Source of the DNA: a virus
Strand: one strand, 5' to 3'
Length of the DNA stretch: 28,261 nucleotides
IMG/VR virus record: IMGVR_UViG_3300021061_000046
Span: 1 to 28,261 of that record
Shown here in pieces: positions 18,070 through 26,172 of this stretch; the stretch's first letter is position 1; each line of letters starts with the position of its first letter. The position numbers and the translations under genes are program-made. The notes beneath the pieces were generated by a model. It had not been told where the DNA came from and did not search any database. It was given only the letters and a program-made list of their open reading frames with translations.

Positions 18070-18184
18070 CTTCTTCTCCTTGGTTAATATCGTTTTCTAA
18101 TAAAAGTCCAGGACAAGCTTTTGTATGCTCATCCAGCTCATCAAATACTATGAATCTACCGCCACAAATGGCGCAGGTAATCAT
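18062..18184 (-). CDS. 40-aa zinc-finger peptide
   Basis: MITCAICGGRFIVFDELDEH followed by TKAC gives a C2HC finger (Cys4, Cys7, His20, Cys24), then an acidic tail. Its stop overlaps the holin candidate's start by 8 bp. It sits in the lysis cluster but a role there is unknown. Confidence 0.6.
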   Translation of the reverse strand: MITCAICGGRFIVFDELDEHTKACPGLLLENDINQGEEDV

Positions 18185-18189
18185 TCGTT

Positions 18190-18348
18190 TCACTCTCTAA
18201 ACAAATCATCAACAGCCTTAATAAATGCTCGTTTTCTTTCAGCTTTTTGAACCCTTGGAATGTTGATTGATTTTTGGTTTAGAAGTTGGGCCGCTTCTTC
18301 AAGAAGTTCCAGTATGTCAAAGTACATTTTTTTGTAGTCTTTTTTCAT
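18190..18348 (-). CDS. 52-aa charged helical protein
   Basis: ATGA overlap with the gene upstream (stop 18345-18347). MKKDYKKMYFDILELLEEAA then KAERKRAFIKAVDDLFRE; helical, Lys/Glu-rich, no membrane segment. Not recognised. The ATGA junction makes it convincing despite its size. Confidence 0.6.
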   Translation of the reverse strand: MKKDYKKMYFDILELLEEAAQLLNQKSINIPRVQKAERKRAFIKAVDDLFRE

Positions 18349-18572
18349 TGCTTAACAAATAAAACGATTAACCAAATTAAAAAAGCACCAGAACCGCCAA
18401 TGATTGGAACTAATGCAACCTTTAGACCCCAAATAAAATTATTAATAAACCTTTCTACACGGTCAAACCTAACAACAAGCCCATTTTCCGGATTTCCGTT
18501 TCCGGTTAATATTTTGTGCATATCATCAATTTTCTTAATAGCTTCTTTAACTTGACTCATGCCGCTCTCCAC
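18345..18572 (-). CDS. Membrane-anchored coiled-coil protein (XhlA-like)
   Basis: 75 aa; Met5 is an alternative start. The soluble N-terminal half contains ILTGNGNPENGLVVRFDRVE, matching the L.GNG.PE.GLVVR.DR.E motif of small phage membrane proteins beside lysis genes. A C-terminal transmembrane helix follows (VALVPIIGGSGAFLIWLIVL). Relatives are annotated as holin-associated or haemolysin XhlA-like. It overlaps the LamG-like gene by 16 bp. Confidence 0.65.
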   Translation of the reverse strand: MESGMSQVKEAIKKIDDMHKILTGNGNPENGLVVRFDRVERFINNFIWGLKVALVPIIGGSGAFLIWLIVLFVKQ

Positions 18573-19378
18573 TTTGCAGATAAATAACTTTCGACTGTGT
18601 TTTGTTCTGCGTCCGTAAGCGCACGATTGTAAAGAATGATTTCAAGGACATATCCATGCCATCTTGCAAATCCTGAAGCAATCCCTAAATCAATGTCTGA
18701 GGCTGACGCTGTAGTTCCTGTTTGGGGGTCGGTGTCATTAGTTCCCTGAAAATACCAGCGTATATTCGCACCGTCATAAGTACATTTTCTGACGTAGAAA
18801 AGGTCGATGGTTCCAAAGCTTCTTGCTCCTGAAACAAATGCCGATGTTGTGACACCGCAAGTATAGTTACCGTTACCTGGGACAGAAATTACCCTGATTG
18901 AAGCAGAGCCTATCTCATATAAGCCTCTGTTGCTTGAGCTAAAAGCCCTATTAGCAACGATATAAAGCGTAAACCCTGACAGTCCATCCACACCAGAAGC
19001 GGAAGAATCAACCATTGAATCAGCAATACCGTCAAAGAAAAGACCTGGCTTATCGTTTATGACACTGTCTGTATAAACAGGTCTGTTACTCGCTGTCGCT
19101 TGAGTGAAATGATTTGCGTTAGAGGACTTGTCTTTAAAGAACCCGATTGTATCGCCTAACTCGGCAGGGTCAGTATCATCTGTGCTTTCAAATAAAGTAG
19201 ACGGGTCATTTAAGTCATACCAGGCAATAAGTCCTGAAAACTCATCCGGTGAGAAGCTTGAGGTTTCACTGGAAGCCTGAATAGACGCGCCTTGTATGTT
19301 GGAGCCTTGAATTTCAGGAAAGCTTTGAGGGCTAAAGAGCAAAGACGCTGTTAAAAGGAACGATAGGAACTTTTTCAT
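18557..19378 (-). CDS. LamG/concanavalin-like adhesin with signal-like N-terminus
   Basis: 273 aa. From residue 45 the sequence FSGLIAWYDLNDPSTLFES, FFKDKSSNANHFTQATASNR, LFFDGIADSM and C-terminal ILYNRALTDAEQNTVESYLS follow the laminin-G/concanavalin-like fold common in phage tail fibres and receptor-binding proteins. The last motif (YNR.LTD.E...VE.YL..KW) is the usual domain ending. Residues 1-20 (MKKFLSFLLTASLLFSPQSF) look like a Sec signal peptide, unexpected for a virion protein. AGGA precedes the start, which overlaps the spike stop (TAATG). Confidence 0.75.
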   Translation of the reverse strand: MKKFLSFLLTASLLFSPQSFPEIQGSNIQGASIQASSETSSFSPDEFSGLIAWYDLNDPSTLFESTDDTDPAELGDTIGFFKDKSSNANHFTQATASNRPVYTDSVINDKPGLFFDGIADSMVDSSASGVDGLSGFTLYIVANRAFSSSNRGLYEIGSASIRVISVPGNGNYTCGVTTSAFVSGARSFGTIDLFYVRKCTYDGANIRWYFQGTNDTDPQTGTTASASDIDLGIASGFARWHGYVLEIILYNRALTDAEQNTVESYLSAKWRAA

Positions 19379-21672
19379 TATTCCTGTCCGAAACAGTTAT
19401 ACATAATCACATCACTTGAAAAGTCAGTTGCGGCAGGGGCCGTAACAATAAGTGTTGTGGTTGTTGTCGTTGCCGCTAACGTAATTGCTGAATCCTCGCC
19501 TGTCACATTACAAGAAGGGGCATTTGTCCAACCTGAATTAAACGTCAAAGTACAAGTATCTGAAGCAGACGTTCCTATTGTAATTTTCCCGCCCATATCG
19601 GTTGCTGTCGTGGAAATTGAAGGAGAAGTGCCGCAAGATGAAAGAGTTGGAGCCGTTCCGGTTGTTTCAACGTGACCGCCCATTTCAATATCATCTTCAG
19701 AAACGTCTACAGTCAGAAGCCCTGCTACTGTGTCACCGTTCACAACCAAATCATCATCAGCATCACCGCCTGAAAGATTATTCACAATCAAACCTTCATC
19801 TACAGTTGATTGAGAAGTGCCGCCAGTAGCTATCGGGTCAGAGAAAGTCAGAAGGTCTGCTGAATGGGTTGCTGTTAAATTTCCATTGTTGAAATTTAAG
19901 ACAGCACCAGAGGCTAGAAATATGTCTGACCACATGAGGGTTCCTGTTCCAAGCGCAGAACCATCACTTGTTTTAGGAACAAGAGTATGAGGAAATTGAA
20001 ATTGTGAGGTTGAGGAATCGAAAATGCTTCCCCCTGTAAAGACAGTGTCAGAATCAGGGGGCTTGTTATATTTCAATGCTCCCGCAATCGTAATCGTATT
20101 TGAAGTAGACGTAATTGAATTGGTTTGTCCTGAATCAGTAATAATATTTACGTCTTTTAAGGTTAGACCGGAACCAGAAACCACAATCGGAACTTGCGCC
20201 ATTCCAGTGTTATCAATTGTTGAATCAGAGATTCTGACCGTACCGCCTTCGTGTAGAACTTTTCCTTTAATTGTTTGGCAATTGATATTCGCAACAACCG
20301 TTCCTTCGGTTTCGATGGCAAGATTATTACCTTTGATTTCTGTACAATTATTCACATAGGTATAAGTCTTATCACCACTCCAAACATAAATTGCGGCTTG
20401 TGTGCTTGTGGTTTCTGCTTTAGTTACATTCAAATAGGTAATGGAATCGCCGCCAAGGGGGTTTCCAGATTGGTGCTCAAGGCATTGACCACCGCCCTTG
20501 CAAAGGGGGGTTGTGAGAGTAACAGTTCCTTCTGCTCCATTATTCCAGAGACAGTCATAACCAGTTGACCAACAATAGTCATAGAATGTAAAGACGTGAT
20601 TGACTGTGCCACCAGTGCCAACAGGGTTAATACAAGGCGTGCTTTCATTATTTGAGGTGGTTTTACATGAAAGACCAGTAACGTGCCAAGATGAATTGGC
20701 GCCCTCTGGTTTAAATACAGAAGCTCCGTTTGTTCCAGTTGAAATAAATCTTCCGAATCCGGTAATCTGTGTCGTAACGTCAGACCCGCCATCACTGAAG
20801 CAAGCCCCTGCGTGCGTACAGGTAAAAGAAGTTCCTGCTGAAAAATGATACGTTACGCCGCTTTTAAGCGTAATCGTAGAGCCAGAGGATATATTTCCAT
20901 TTAGGACGTAAAGCGTATCACCTGATACTGCGGCTGTGTTCGCTGAATTAAATGCGGTCAGTCTTGCGGCATCTGTATCCGCTGTGGCGTTATATGGAGT
21001 GCAATCGTTAGCGTCATTACAGAGAAGGATTAATTCATCACGTTTTAGGCCAATGTCTGTAAAGTCTATTCGATTAACACCTGTTGACGATGTGACTTCT
21101 ATAGTATTTGCGCCGCCGGAACCATCATCAAAATTCAATTTTAAGTTTTCATCATTACCATTACCAAGGCCCTGCCAAGTCCAAGCACCGTCTCTATCTT
21201 CTGTAACCAACACTCCGTTATGGCCGAAATAAATTTCCCCGCCTGCTGTAGCTTGAGAAATTAATTTAATATAACTGAGTATGCCTCCAGAATTAAGTTC
21301 AATATTTCCAGTAGTGTTAGAAACAACCAATCTATCGTCTGTAAAAAAATGGAAGATTTCTGAAGTCTGGTCACCGCCTGAAGCACTGAAAATTAGGCTC
21401 GGAGAATCTCCATTTCCACTTATGGTTAAATCACCTGTCATTGTGTCGCCAGTCACATTGACATAGCGCGTATCATTTGATGATTGAGTTGGAAGGTCAA
21501 CAGTAACAGTGTTACCAGATGAAGTTAATGACCCGTTTGGAAAAGCAAGTTGTTTGAGACAAGCTTTCGGGTCTCCGTCTGATTCTTTGTAACAATATGG
21601 CGGGTCTCCAGCAAAAACTGAAGGAATAAAAAGCAAACAGAAAAGTATGACTAACTTAACTTGCATAAACAT
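19378..21672 (-). CDS. Beta-helix tail spike/fibre with signal-like N-terminus
   Basis: 764 aa, the largest protein here. Residues 1-21 (MFMQVKLVILFCLLFIPSVF) form a signal-like segment, followed by CYKESDGDPKACLK. A fibre-type repeat RYVNVTGDTMTGDLTISGNG lies near residue 75. Residues about 230-560 have the spaced Gly/Asn/Thr/Val pattern of a right-handed parallel beta-helix. The C-terminus has Cys-containing strands and repeats of Thr. Such spikes trimerise and bind or cleave surface glycans; no catalytic residues can be picked by eye. AAGGAG lies 6 nt before the ATG. Confidence 0.75.
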   Translation of the reverse strand: MFMQVKLVILFCLLFIPSVFAGDPPYCYKESDGDPKACLKQLAFPNGSLTSSGNTVTVDLPTQSSNDTRYVNVTGDTMTGDLTISGNGDSPSLIFSASGGDQTSEIFHFFTDDRLVVSNTTGNIELNSGGILSYIKLISQATAGGEIYFGHNGVLVTEDRDGAWTWQGLGNGNDENLKLNFDDGSGGANTIEVTSSTGVNRIDFTDIGLKRDELILLCNDANDCTPYNATADTDAARLTAFNSANTAAVSGDTLYVLNGNISSGSTITLKSGVTYHFSAGTSFTCTHAGACFSDGGSDVTTQITGFGRFISTGTNGASVFKPEGANSSWHVTGLSCKTTSNNESTPCINPVGTGGTVNHVFTFYDYCWSTGYDCLWNNGAEGTVTLTTPLCKGGGQCLEHQSGNPLGGDSITYLNVTKAETTSTQAAIYVWSGDKTYTYVNNCTEIKGNNLAIETEGTVVANINCQTIKGKVLHEGGTVRISDSTIDNTGMAQVPIVVSGSGLTLKDVNIITDSGQTNSITSTSNTITIAGALKYNKPPDSDTVFTGGSIFDSSTSQFQFPHTLVPKTSDGSALGTGTLMWSDIFLASGAVLNFNNGNLTATHSADLLTFSDPIATGGTSQSTVDEGLIVNNLSGGDADDDLVVNGDTVAGLLTVDVSEDDIEMGGHVETTGTAPTLSSCGTSPSISTTATDMGGKITIGTSASDTCTLTFNSGWTNAPSCNVTGEDSAITLAATTTTTTLIVTAPAATDFSSDVIMYNCFGQE

Positions 21673-22459
21673 AAGTCACTCCTTCTCCGTTCACTTGTGA
21701 ATCAAGCCATATATTTGACAAATCATTTGTTTCAATACGGATGCTTTGTAATCCAACAAGCGGTCTTCCGGTTCCATTAGCGACATTAGAACCTCCAACC
21801 CATATATTTGATGTATTTGCTTCTTTGGCGACTATCTCAACCCACTTAATCGCAACTGAAGATGTTGATAATTGAACTCTTGTACCAGCCGTGGTAACTG
21901 TTCTATTTCCACTTCCGATAGTTGAGGAAAGCCCTAAACCAATTCCACGAATCTCATCAATCGTAATTCCAGACTGACCTGCGTAAACAACTCCAAGGTT
22001 GTCTGTAGACTCTTTAAGTTTTTCAATAGCCTTTACGAATTTATTTCCATCAGACATTCTGACTGAAAGAGGTTTGTTTGGGCGGTCTGATAGGAATTTG
22101 AGGTTTTCTAAAGCATCAATAATTCCCTGTACATTAATATGTACGTCAGATGGGTTTACCGTAACCCTTGGTTCAGGGACATAAACTGAAGGAACCTTAA
22201 TTTCTGGGACAATGACATCAGGAACTTTAATTTCGGGGATATTAACGTCATGTGTAATATGTGGTCTAAACTCAATAGAACCAATGACTTCCATCAATTT
22301 AATAATGACTTGAATAAGCTCTTTTAGATGGTCTACATTTACATTAAGCTTTGAAGAGCTTTTTAGTGTTTCACCGAGTTTCTTAGAAAGAATTGATAAT
22401 TCCTTCTTCAAACCCAGCCTCATTTCGTCAAAATTGCCTACTTCTACTTGACTTGACAT
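21656..22459 (-). CDS. Virion structural protein with VP(E/D)IKVP repeats
   Basis: 267 aa. A helical N-terminus (to about 70) leads into a repeat, IPEIKVPDVIVPEIKVPSVY, a Pro-spaced extended beta stretch. The C-terminal domain (GTRVQLSTSSVAIKWVEIVA, NIWVGGSNVANGTGRPL, GVTYVYA) matches a small beta-sandwich module frequent in phage virion proteins. Probably part of the tail or fibre attachment. AAGGA precedes ATG 22459, whose codon overlaps the -35 of the opposite-strand promoter. Its end overlaps the spike gene by 17 bp. Confidence 0.7.
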   Translation of the reverse strand: MSSQVEVGNFDEMRLGLKKELSILSKKLGETLKSSSKLNVNVDHLKELIQVIIKLMEVIGSIEFRPHITHDVNIPEIKVPDVIVPEIKVPSVYVPEPRVTVNPSDVHINVQGIIDALENLKFLSDRPNKPLSVRMSDGNKFVKAIEKLKESTDNLGVVYAGQSGITIDEIRGIGLGLSSTIGSGNRTVTTAGTRVQLSTSSVAIKWVEIVAKEANTSNIWVGGSNVANGTGRPLVGLQSIRIETNDLSNIWLDSQVNGEGVTYVYAS

Positions 22460-22481
22460 TAGTTAAGTCCTTATATATACT
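22453..22481 (+). promoter_or_regulatory. Consensus-like promoter of the reversed cassette
   Basis: TTGACA (22453-22458), 17-bp spacer, TATACT (22476-22481). The next ATG (22488) lies 7 bp after the -10, at the expected transcription start, so the mRNA would have no leader. The -35 shares bases with the start codon of the opposite gene. Confidence 0.75.
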
Positions 22482-22487
22482 CTAGTT

Positions 22488-22838
22488 ATGCGAGTTTTGG
22501 TTATCCTACTACTCAGTACAGAGCTTGCTTACGCCGCCCCAAAGTGCGGAGCTATTGTTGTTAATCAAAATCCAAGAGTCTTTAATTCCGAAGCTTCCTA
22601 CGATTACATCCTTCATGCTATGGTCAGAAATTCTTGTGTTGACCTTCCTATATATAATGTTGAAGGGAACCTGATGTTTATTGATATGGATGGAAAGGTT
22701 ATTGGCACAGAAAAGAAACCGATTGCCGAAAAACTTATGCCAGGAGAATTTAAAGAAATTCTTCTTCACGGCACAAAGTACAAGATGTACCCAGGCCCAG
22801 TTGAAATTGGCGGTCTTGAGACCACTTTTAATAAATAG
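22488..22838 (+). CDS. Secreted 116-aa protein, apparently leaderless mRNA
   Basis: MRVLVILLLSTELAYAAPKC is a signal peptide with cleavage near Ala15-Ala17. The mature part is a beta-sandwich-like sequence (ASYDYILHAMVRNSCVDLPI, MPGEFKEILLHG) with two Cys that could form a disulfide. The layout recalls small FxLYD/immunoglobulin-type periplasmic proteins. Opposite in strand to the surrounding late genes and with its own strong promoter, it looks like a moron expressed in the lysogen. No ribosome site precedes it. Confidence 0.7.
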   Translation: MRVLVILLLSTELAYAAPKCGAIVVNQNPRVFNSEASYDYILHAMVRNSCVDLPIYNVEGNLMFIDMDGKVIGTEKKPIAEKLMPGEFKEILLHGTKYKMYPGPVEIGGLETTFNK

Positions 22839-22847
22839 GAGAATAAA

Positions 22848-22985
22848 GTGAGTAAGAAACGAGAAACAAGCCTTAAGGGTCGTGATGCAAGAACTGGTCA
22901 ATTTATTCCAGTTAAAGACGCTAAAAAACGTCCCAACACCACCACAGTTGAAAGAGTTCCGCTTCCTGGTAAAGGAAGAAAATAA
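22848..22985 (+). CDS. 45-aa basic conserved peptide (GRDA.TGQF type)
   Basis: GTG start at 22848 behind AGGAG. LKGRDARTGQFIPVKDAKKR then TTTVERVPLP matches a small family found in bacteria and prophages (GRDA.TG.F.....A...P.TT..E). Function unknown. It lies 9 bp after the secreted-protein gene, in the same unit. Confidence 0.65.
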   Translation: MSKKRETSLKGRDARTGQFIPVKDAKKRPNTTTVERVPLPGKGRK

Positions 22986-22987
22986 TT

Positions 22988-23239
22988 TCATTTCTTTAAC
23001 ACCGTTGTTTTTATAATAGCTCTTTTGGGGATAGTTAAATCACCACATCCCTGTAACTTTTGATTTCCGTTTCTCTCTCCAGCTATATGTGGAACAAGAG
23101 AAACAACATCTTTGTTTTCAGCGGCGAGCCAACCGACTGATTGGCAATACAAGGCTTCGGCAGAGTTTTCGATAGTCTCGAAATCCTGCCAGCCTCGGCT
23201 TGAGTGTGAATCTACCCATTCAATCATTAAAAGTTTCAT
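22988..23239 (-). CDS. Conserved phage protein in the cassette, minus strand
   Basis: 83 aa. MKLLMIEWVDSHSSRGWQDF, CQSVGWLAAENKDVVSLVPH and GCGDLTIPKRAIIKTTVL match a widespread small phage protein (M...EW.DS...W......CRSVGWL......PH......GCG...IP..AI). Function unknown; beta-rich. It is the only minus-strand gene between the rightward cassette genes, and its promoter is not evident. Confidence 0.75.
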   Translation of the reverse strand: MKLLMIEWVDSHSSRGWQDFETIENSAEALYCQSVGWLAAENKDVVSLVPHIAGERNGNQKLQGCGDLTIPKRAIIKTTVLKK

Positions 23240-23254
23240 ATAAGGAGATTGCTA

Positions 23255-23470
23255 ATGAGAACAATAGTATTACTCATTGCGTTAGTTTTAGTTTGTGGAA
23301 CAGCGTTTGCTGAATACGGTTACAATGAAAATAGTTACGGTACAGGCTATTTCCGAGATAACTCAAATGACGGAAACCCTTATAACAACGTAAACCAAGG
23401 CTATACGAATCACGGATATATTTCTGGAAACGGCGAAACAATCTGTAACACCATTTATGGAGGTTGCTGA
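23255..23470 (+). CDS. Secreted Tyr/Asn/Gly-rich 71-aa protein
   Basis: ATG 23255 has AAGGAG 7 nt upstream. MRTIVLLIALVLVCGTAFAE is a clear Sec signal peptide with AFA cleavage. The mature part is Tyr-Asn-Gly-rich (YGYNENSYGTGYFRDNSNDG) with Cys near the end (CNTIYGGC). Probably periplasmic or surface-exposed. A lysogenic conversion role is inferred from the reversed orientation. ATGA-type overlap with the next gene. Confidence 0.65.
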   Translation: MRTIVLLIALVLVCGTAFAEYGYNENSYGTGYFRDNSNDGNPYNNVNQGYTNHGYISGNGETICNTIYGGC

Positions 23471-23574
23471 TGGAACGCATAACAAAAAAAGCGTATGACT
23501 TTTTGGTTGCGGCACTATTTTTTATTGCGTATGTTGGGATTCCTATTGTCATTGCGATTGGATTGAGGATTTGA
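23470..23574 (+). CDS. 34-aa single-span membrane peptide
   Basis: ATG 23470 overlaps the preceding TGA; TGA 23572 overlaps the next ATG. MERITKKAYDFLVAALFFIA continues hydrophobic to IVIAIGL, one membrane helix with a basic N-terminal flank. Probably translated by coupling from the secreted-protein gene. Confidence 0.55.
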   Translation: MERITKKAYDFLVAALFFIAYVGIPIVIAIGLRI

Positions 23575-23672
23575 TGCTCACATACCTATTTGAATGTTTT
23601 ATTATTGGATTATTGATTAACATTGTTTGGAAATTATTTACTGGCCGTTATATTTGGGATTTCAAATCCTAA
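23574..23672 (+). CDS. 32-aa membrane peptide overlapping the ejection-protein gene
   Basis: Starts in an overlap with the previous stop. MLTYLFECFIIGLLINIVWK spans the membrane; the C-terminus is polar (TGRYIWDFKS). It runs 39 bp into the end of the minus-strand gene at 23634. Tail-to-tail overlap may limit expression. Confidence 0.45.
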   Translation: MLTYLFECFIIGLLINIVWKLFTGRYIWDFKS

Positions 23673-25289
23673 TCTAGCCAATGCTCCAACCCCTACTGTT
23701 GACGCGGCCCCAATAGCAAGTTTCTTATAAATAGACCTTCTTGCCTCTCTTGCTTTTGCTGTATTAATCATAGAAGTTAATAAATCTTCTTCCTGTTTTA
23801 ATTTTGAAATAAGTTGTGCTTTTCTTGTGTTTACCGCATCCATCATTGCTTCAAAATTGGATTGCTCATTTATTTTTACAAGCTTTGATTTGTTTTCAAT
23901 TTCAACAAGCAAATTTGCTTTCTTATCTAATTCCGATAGTAAATTACCACCAAGCTTTTTATTTAGCTGAGTTAAAAATCTTTCCTCGTCTGGTTTTAGT
24001 GCTTTGGGATTAACTTTGCTTTCTACATAACGTCTAAAAATTGATTGCCCCTTTGTTGTGTCGTAATTTCCAGAACGGTCAAATGGTTGAACTGCGTCAT
24101 AAAATTCATGCTTCATCTGAAGCTGATTTTTCCACTTTGCGTTTACAAGCTTCATTTCTTCTGGAAGTATGTCGCCTATGTTTTTTCTTATTCTGGTTTT
24201 TATATGTTCTCCGTAACCATGTTCTTTTCCGTAAGACTTTGAAACAAATCCTTTTAATTCCAAATCAACTTCTGAAAGTGGTTTAAAAATAGGTTCTGGG
24301 TTATTTTCTTTTCTTACAGTTCCAAGCAAATCATCAATAACAGTTGTACTTTCTTGTTTTGGTACTTGATTTCCCATTTCTTCAACGTAAGAAAGAAACT
24401 TAATTTCATCCGGAGAAAGCCTTGCTTTTGTGAACAATCCCTCTTCTTGTGCCGTTCTTTTTAGAACCTCGTAGTAATCATTTATATTTATTTTTTTACC
24501 AGAAAGTGCTTTTTCCCAGTCAGCCCCATACCCAGCACTTATTTCTTTTGCAAATGGAACATAAGCTTCTCTGGCTTTCAAAACTGCTCTATCGGCGGAA
24601 GAATCTATATCTGCTTTTAATATATTTTTAGCTTCTTTTAATCTTGTCAAATCTTCTCTTCTAACAGATGCAAGTCTAACTTTTTCCATTTGCAAACTTT
24701 CATCTGCAAGTTTTATTTTAAAATTAGCGTCTGCTTTTGAGGCATTTAGCATTTCATCAAGCATGGAAGAAGTTTGTATTTGTTTTTGTGGCATATTCAA
24801 AGATTTTACAGACCCAACTTCAGCACCACTTATTACTGGTATTGCCGTTTCTATACCAAGTTGACCAAGCTTTCCTGCGGCAGTTGAGGCTTCTGGAAAA
24901 GCTCCAGTGCCTCTATACGGATTTTCAATGTGAGGCAGAAGTGCTGTTTGTGGAATAACCTTTGAATTAAGCAAATCAATTCCAGCTTCAGCACCAGTAA
25001 ACGTAGAACCTCCGCCCATAACAGAAGCTACTGGATGTTCTAAAAATTCTCTAAGCTTACCCTGTGTTGCTCCGCTTAACAGAGAAGCAATTAAAGCCCC
25101 TCTATCTTCTTCATTGGAACCCATAGCTACTGGGCCAGAGGCCATAACCGAAATTAAACTATTGTCTTTTTTTTGAATTTCTTGTTCAGATGGTTGACCA
25201 AGCTGAGCCGCCGCCTCATCTATGTCAGATTCAGTTGGTTCTTTTTCAAACTCAACTAATTGCCCATTAATCTCGTATCTAAACGCCAT
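23634..25289 (-). CDS. Internal virion/DNA-ejection-like protein
   Basis: 551 aa. The N-terminus (MAFRYEINGQLVEFEKEPTE) has the short beta start common in podovirus internal virion proteins. The middle is a long charged helical region (residues 180-330 and 440-520). Near the C-terminus a hydrophobic Ala/Gly helix (KLAIGAASTVGVGALARLGF) could cross the host membrane. A role in DNA ejection is inferred from size, helical content and position after two similar genes. No tape-measure-like repeats and no enzyme motif. AAAGGA precedes the start. Confidence 0.6.
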   Translation of the reverse strand: MAFRYEINGQLVEFEKEPTESDIDEAAAQLGQPSEQEIQKKDNSLISVMASGPVAMGSNEEDRGALIASLLSGATQGKLREFLEHPVASVMGGGSTFTGAEAGIDLLNSKVIPQTALLPHIENPYRGTGAFPEASTAAGKLGQLGIETAIPVISGAEVGSVKSLNMPQKQIQTSSMLDEMLNASKADANFKIKLADESLQMEKVRLASVRREDLTRLKEAKNILKADIDSSADRAVLKAREAYVPFAKEISAGYGADWEKALSGKKININDYYEVLKRTAQEEGLFTKARLSPDEIKFLSYVEEMGNQVPKQESTTVIDDLLGTVRKENNPEPIFKPLSEVDLELKGFVSKSYGKEHGYGEHIKTRIRKNIGDILPEEMKLVNAKWKNQLQMKHEFYDAVQPFDRSGNYDTTKGQSIFRRYVESKVNPKALKPDEERFLTQLNKKLGGNLLSELDKKANLLVEIENKSKLVKINEQSNFEAMMDAVNTRKAQLISKLKQEEDLLTSMINTAKAREARRSIYKKLAIGAASTVGVGALARLGFEIPNITASK

Positions 25290-26164
25290 TAGCTAATCCT
25301 TTTAAATGTGTTACCTGATTTAGTTGCATTTACAGCTTTAAGAGCTTCTCTTTGTTGAACGCCTTTTCTCAAATCACCAACTCTGTACCCACGTTGTGAA
25401 TAAAGGTCTAAAAGAAGCGTCTTAGCTTCAGCCATTTTTTGTAAAGCCACATTAGCCTTTTTTGCATACAGTTCTGGCGGGTCAGATGCTTCTGGAAGGT
25501 CTGGTGCAATCCAACCAAGTTCTTTTAATGCGGCTTGTGCTCCAGTGGTTTCTTTTCTAAATTTCTGAAAAGCTTTATCTGTTTCAGCTTTAAATGCCGC
25601 AAACTCATTTGTATCTGGGTCTTTGGCAAGTTTCATAAGCATATTTCCAGCCCAGCCAGTAACCGAATCTCCTCTGTGAGACCTAATATCTGTGGGGGTC
25701 ATGTACTTTTTAAAAGAATCCTTATTCTCTGTTAGCTGTGCAAGATTTTGTTCAAGTTCAAGACCAATAGTTTCTAATCCCTTGAAATCTTGAAAATCTT
25801 TTTGTGGTACAGGTGGTTTTAATTCAGGTGTATTTACTAAAGTTGGTATACCTCTTAAACTTCTGAGTTCTGGTTTAACTAAATAGTCATCTGGATTCAT
25901 TGCTGTTTGGTCTAATCCTCCAAGAACTCCACCACCAATTCCACCACCACCCTTAACAGCATCCACAATATTCCCGTAATATTTTGCTTGATGTTGTTTT
26001 AAATTCACATCCGCCATTGTTGAAAGCTGTTCCAGTTGAAGCTTTGCTCTATTTTGTTGAGCTTGCTGAAATAGAAGCGCGGCTTGTGGTATGGCCTGAA
26101 GGTCTGCCGCCTGCTGTGCTTCTTTTTGTTGTTTGTAATTTAAAACGTCTTGAAGAACTCCCAT
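25289..26164 (-). CDS. DNA-injection-like protein, Gln/Ala-rich
   Basis: 291 aa. The N-terminus, MGVLQDVLNYKQQKEAQQAA then LLFQQAQQNRAKLQLEQL, is a Gln-rich helix, then a Gly stretch (GGGGIGGGVLGG) and an amphipathic second half ending LKAVNATKSGNTFKRIS. The composition resembles P22 injection proteins, which exit the head before the DNA; this is inference. AGGAG precedes the start, and the end overlaps the 551-aa gene. Confidence 0.55.
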   Translation of the reverse strand: MGVLQDVLNYKQQKEAQQAADLQAIPQAALLFQQAQQNRAKLQLEQLSTMADVNLKQHQAKYYGNIVDAVKGGGGIGGGVLGGLDQTAMNPDDYLVKPELRSLRGIPTLVNTPELKPPVPQKDFQDFKGLETIGLELEQNLAQLTENKDSFKKYMTPTDIRSHRGDSVTGWAGNMLMKLAKDPDTNEFAAFKAETDKAFQKFRKETTGAQAALKELGWIAPDLPEASDPPELYAKKANVALQKMAEAKTLLLDLYSQRGYRVGDLRKGVQQREALKAVNATKSGNTFKRIS

Positions 26165-26172
26165 GTCATCTC

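Noticed and set aside
19457-19675. Plus-strand frames opposite the spike, fibre and ejection genes
   Set aside because: They mirror the coding bias of strong minus-strand genes, lack ribosome sites and show no recognisable products.
20430-20795. A 121-codon frame inside the spike gene
   Set aside because: Same strand but out of frame with the 764-aa beta-helix protein, whose signature repeats are continuous across it.
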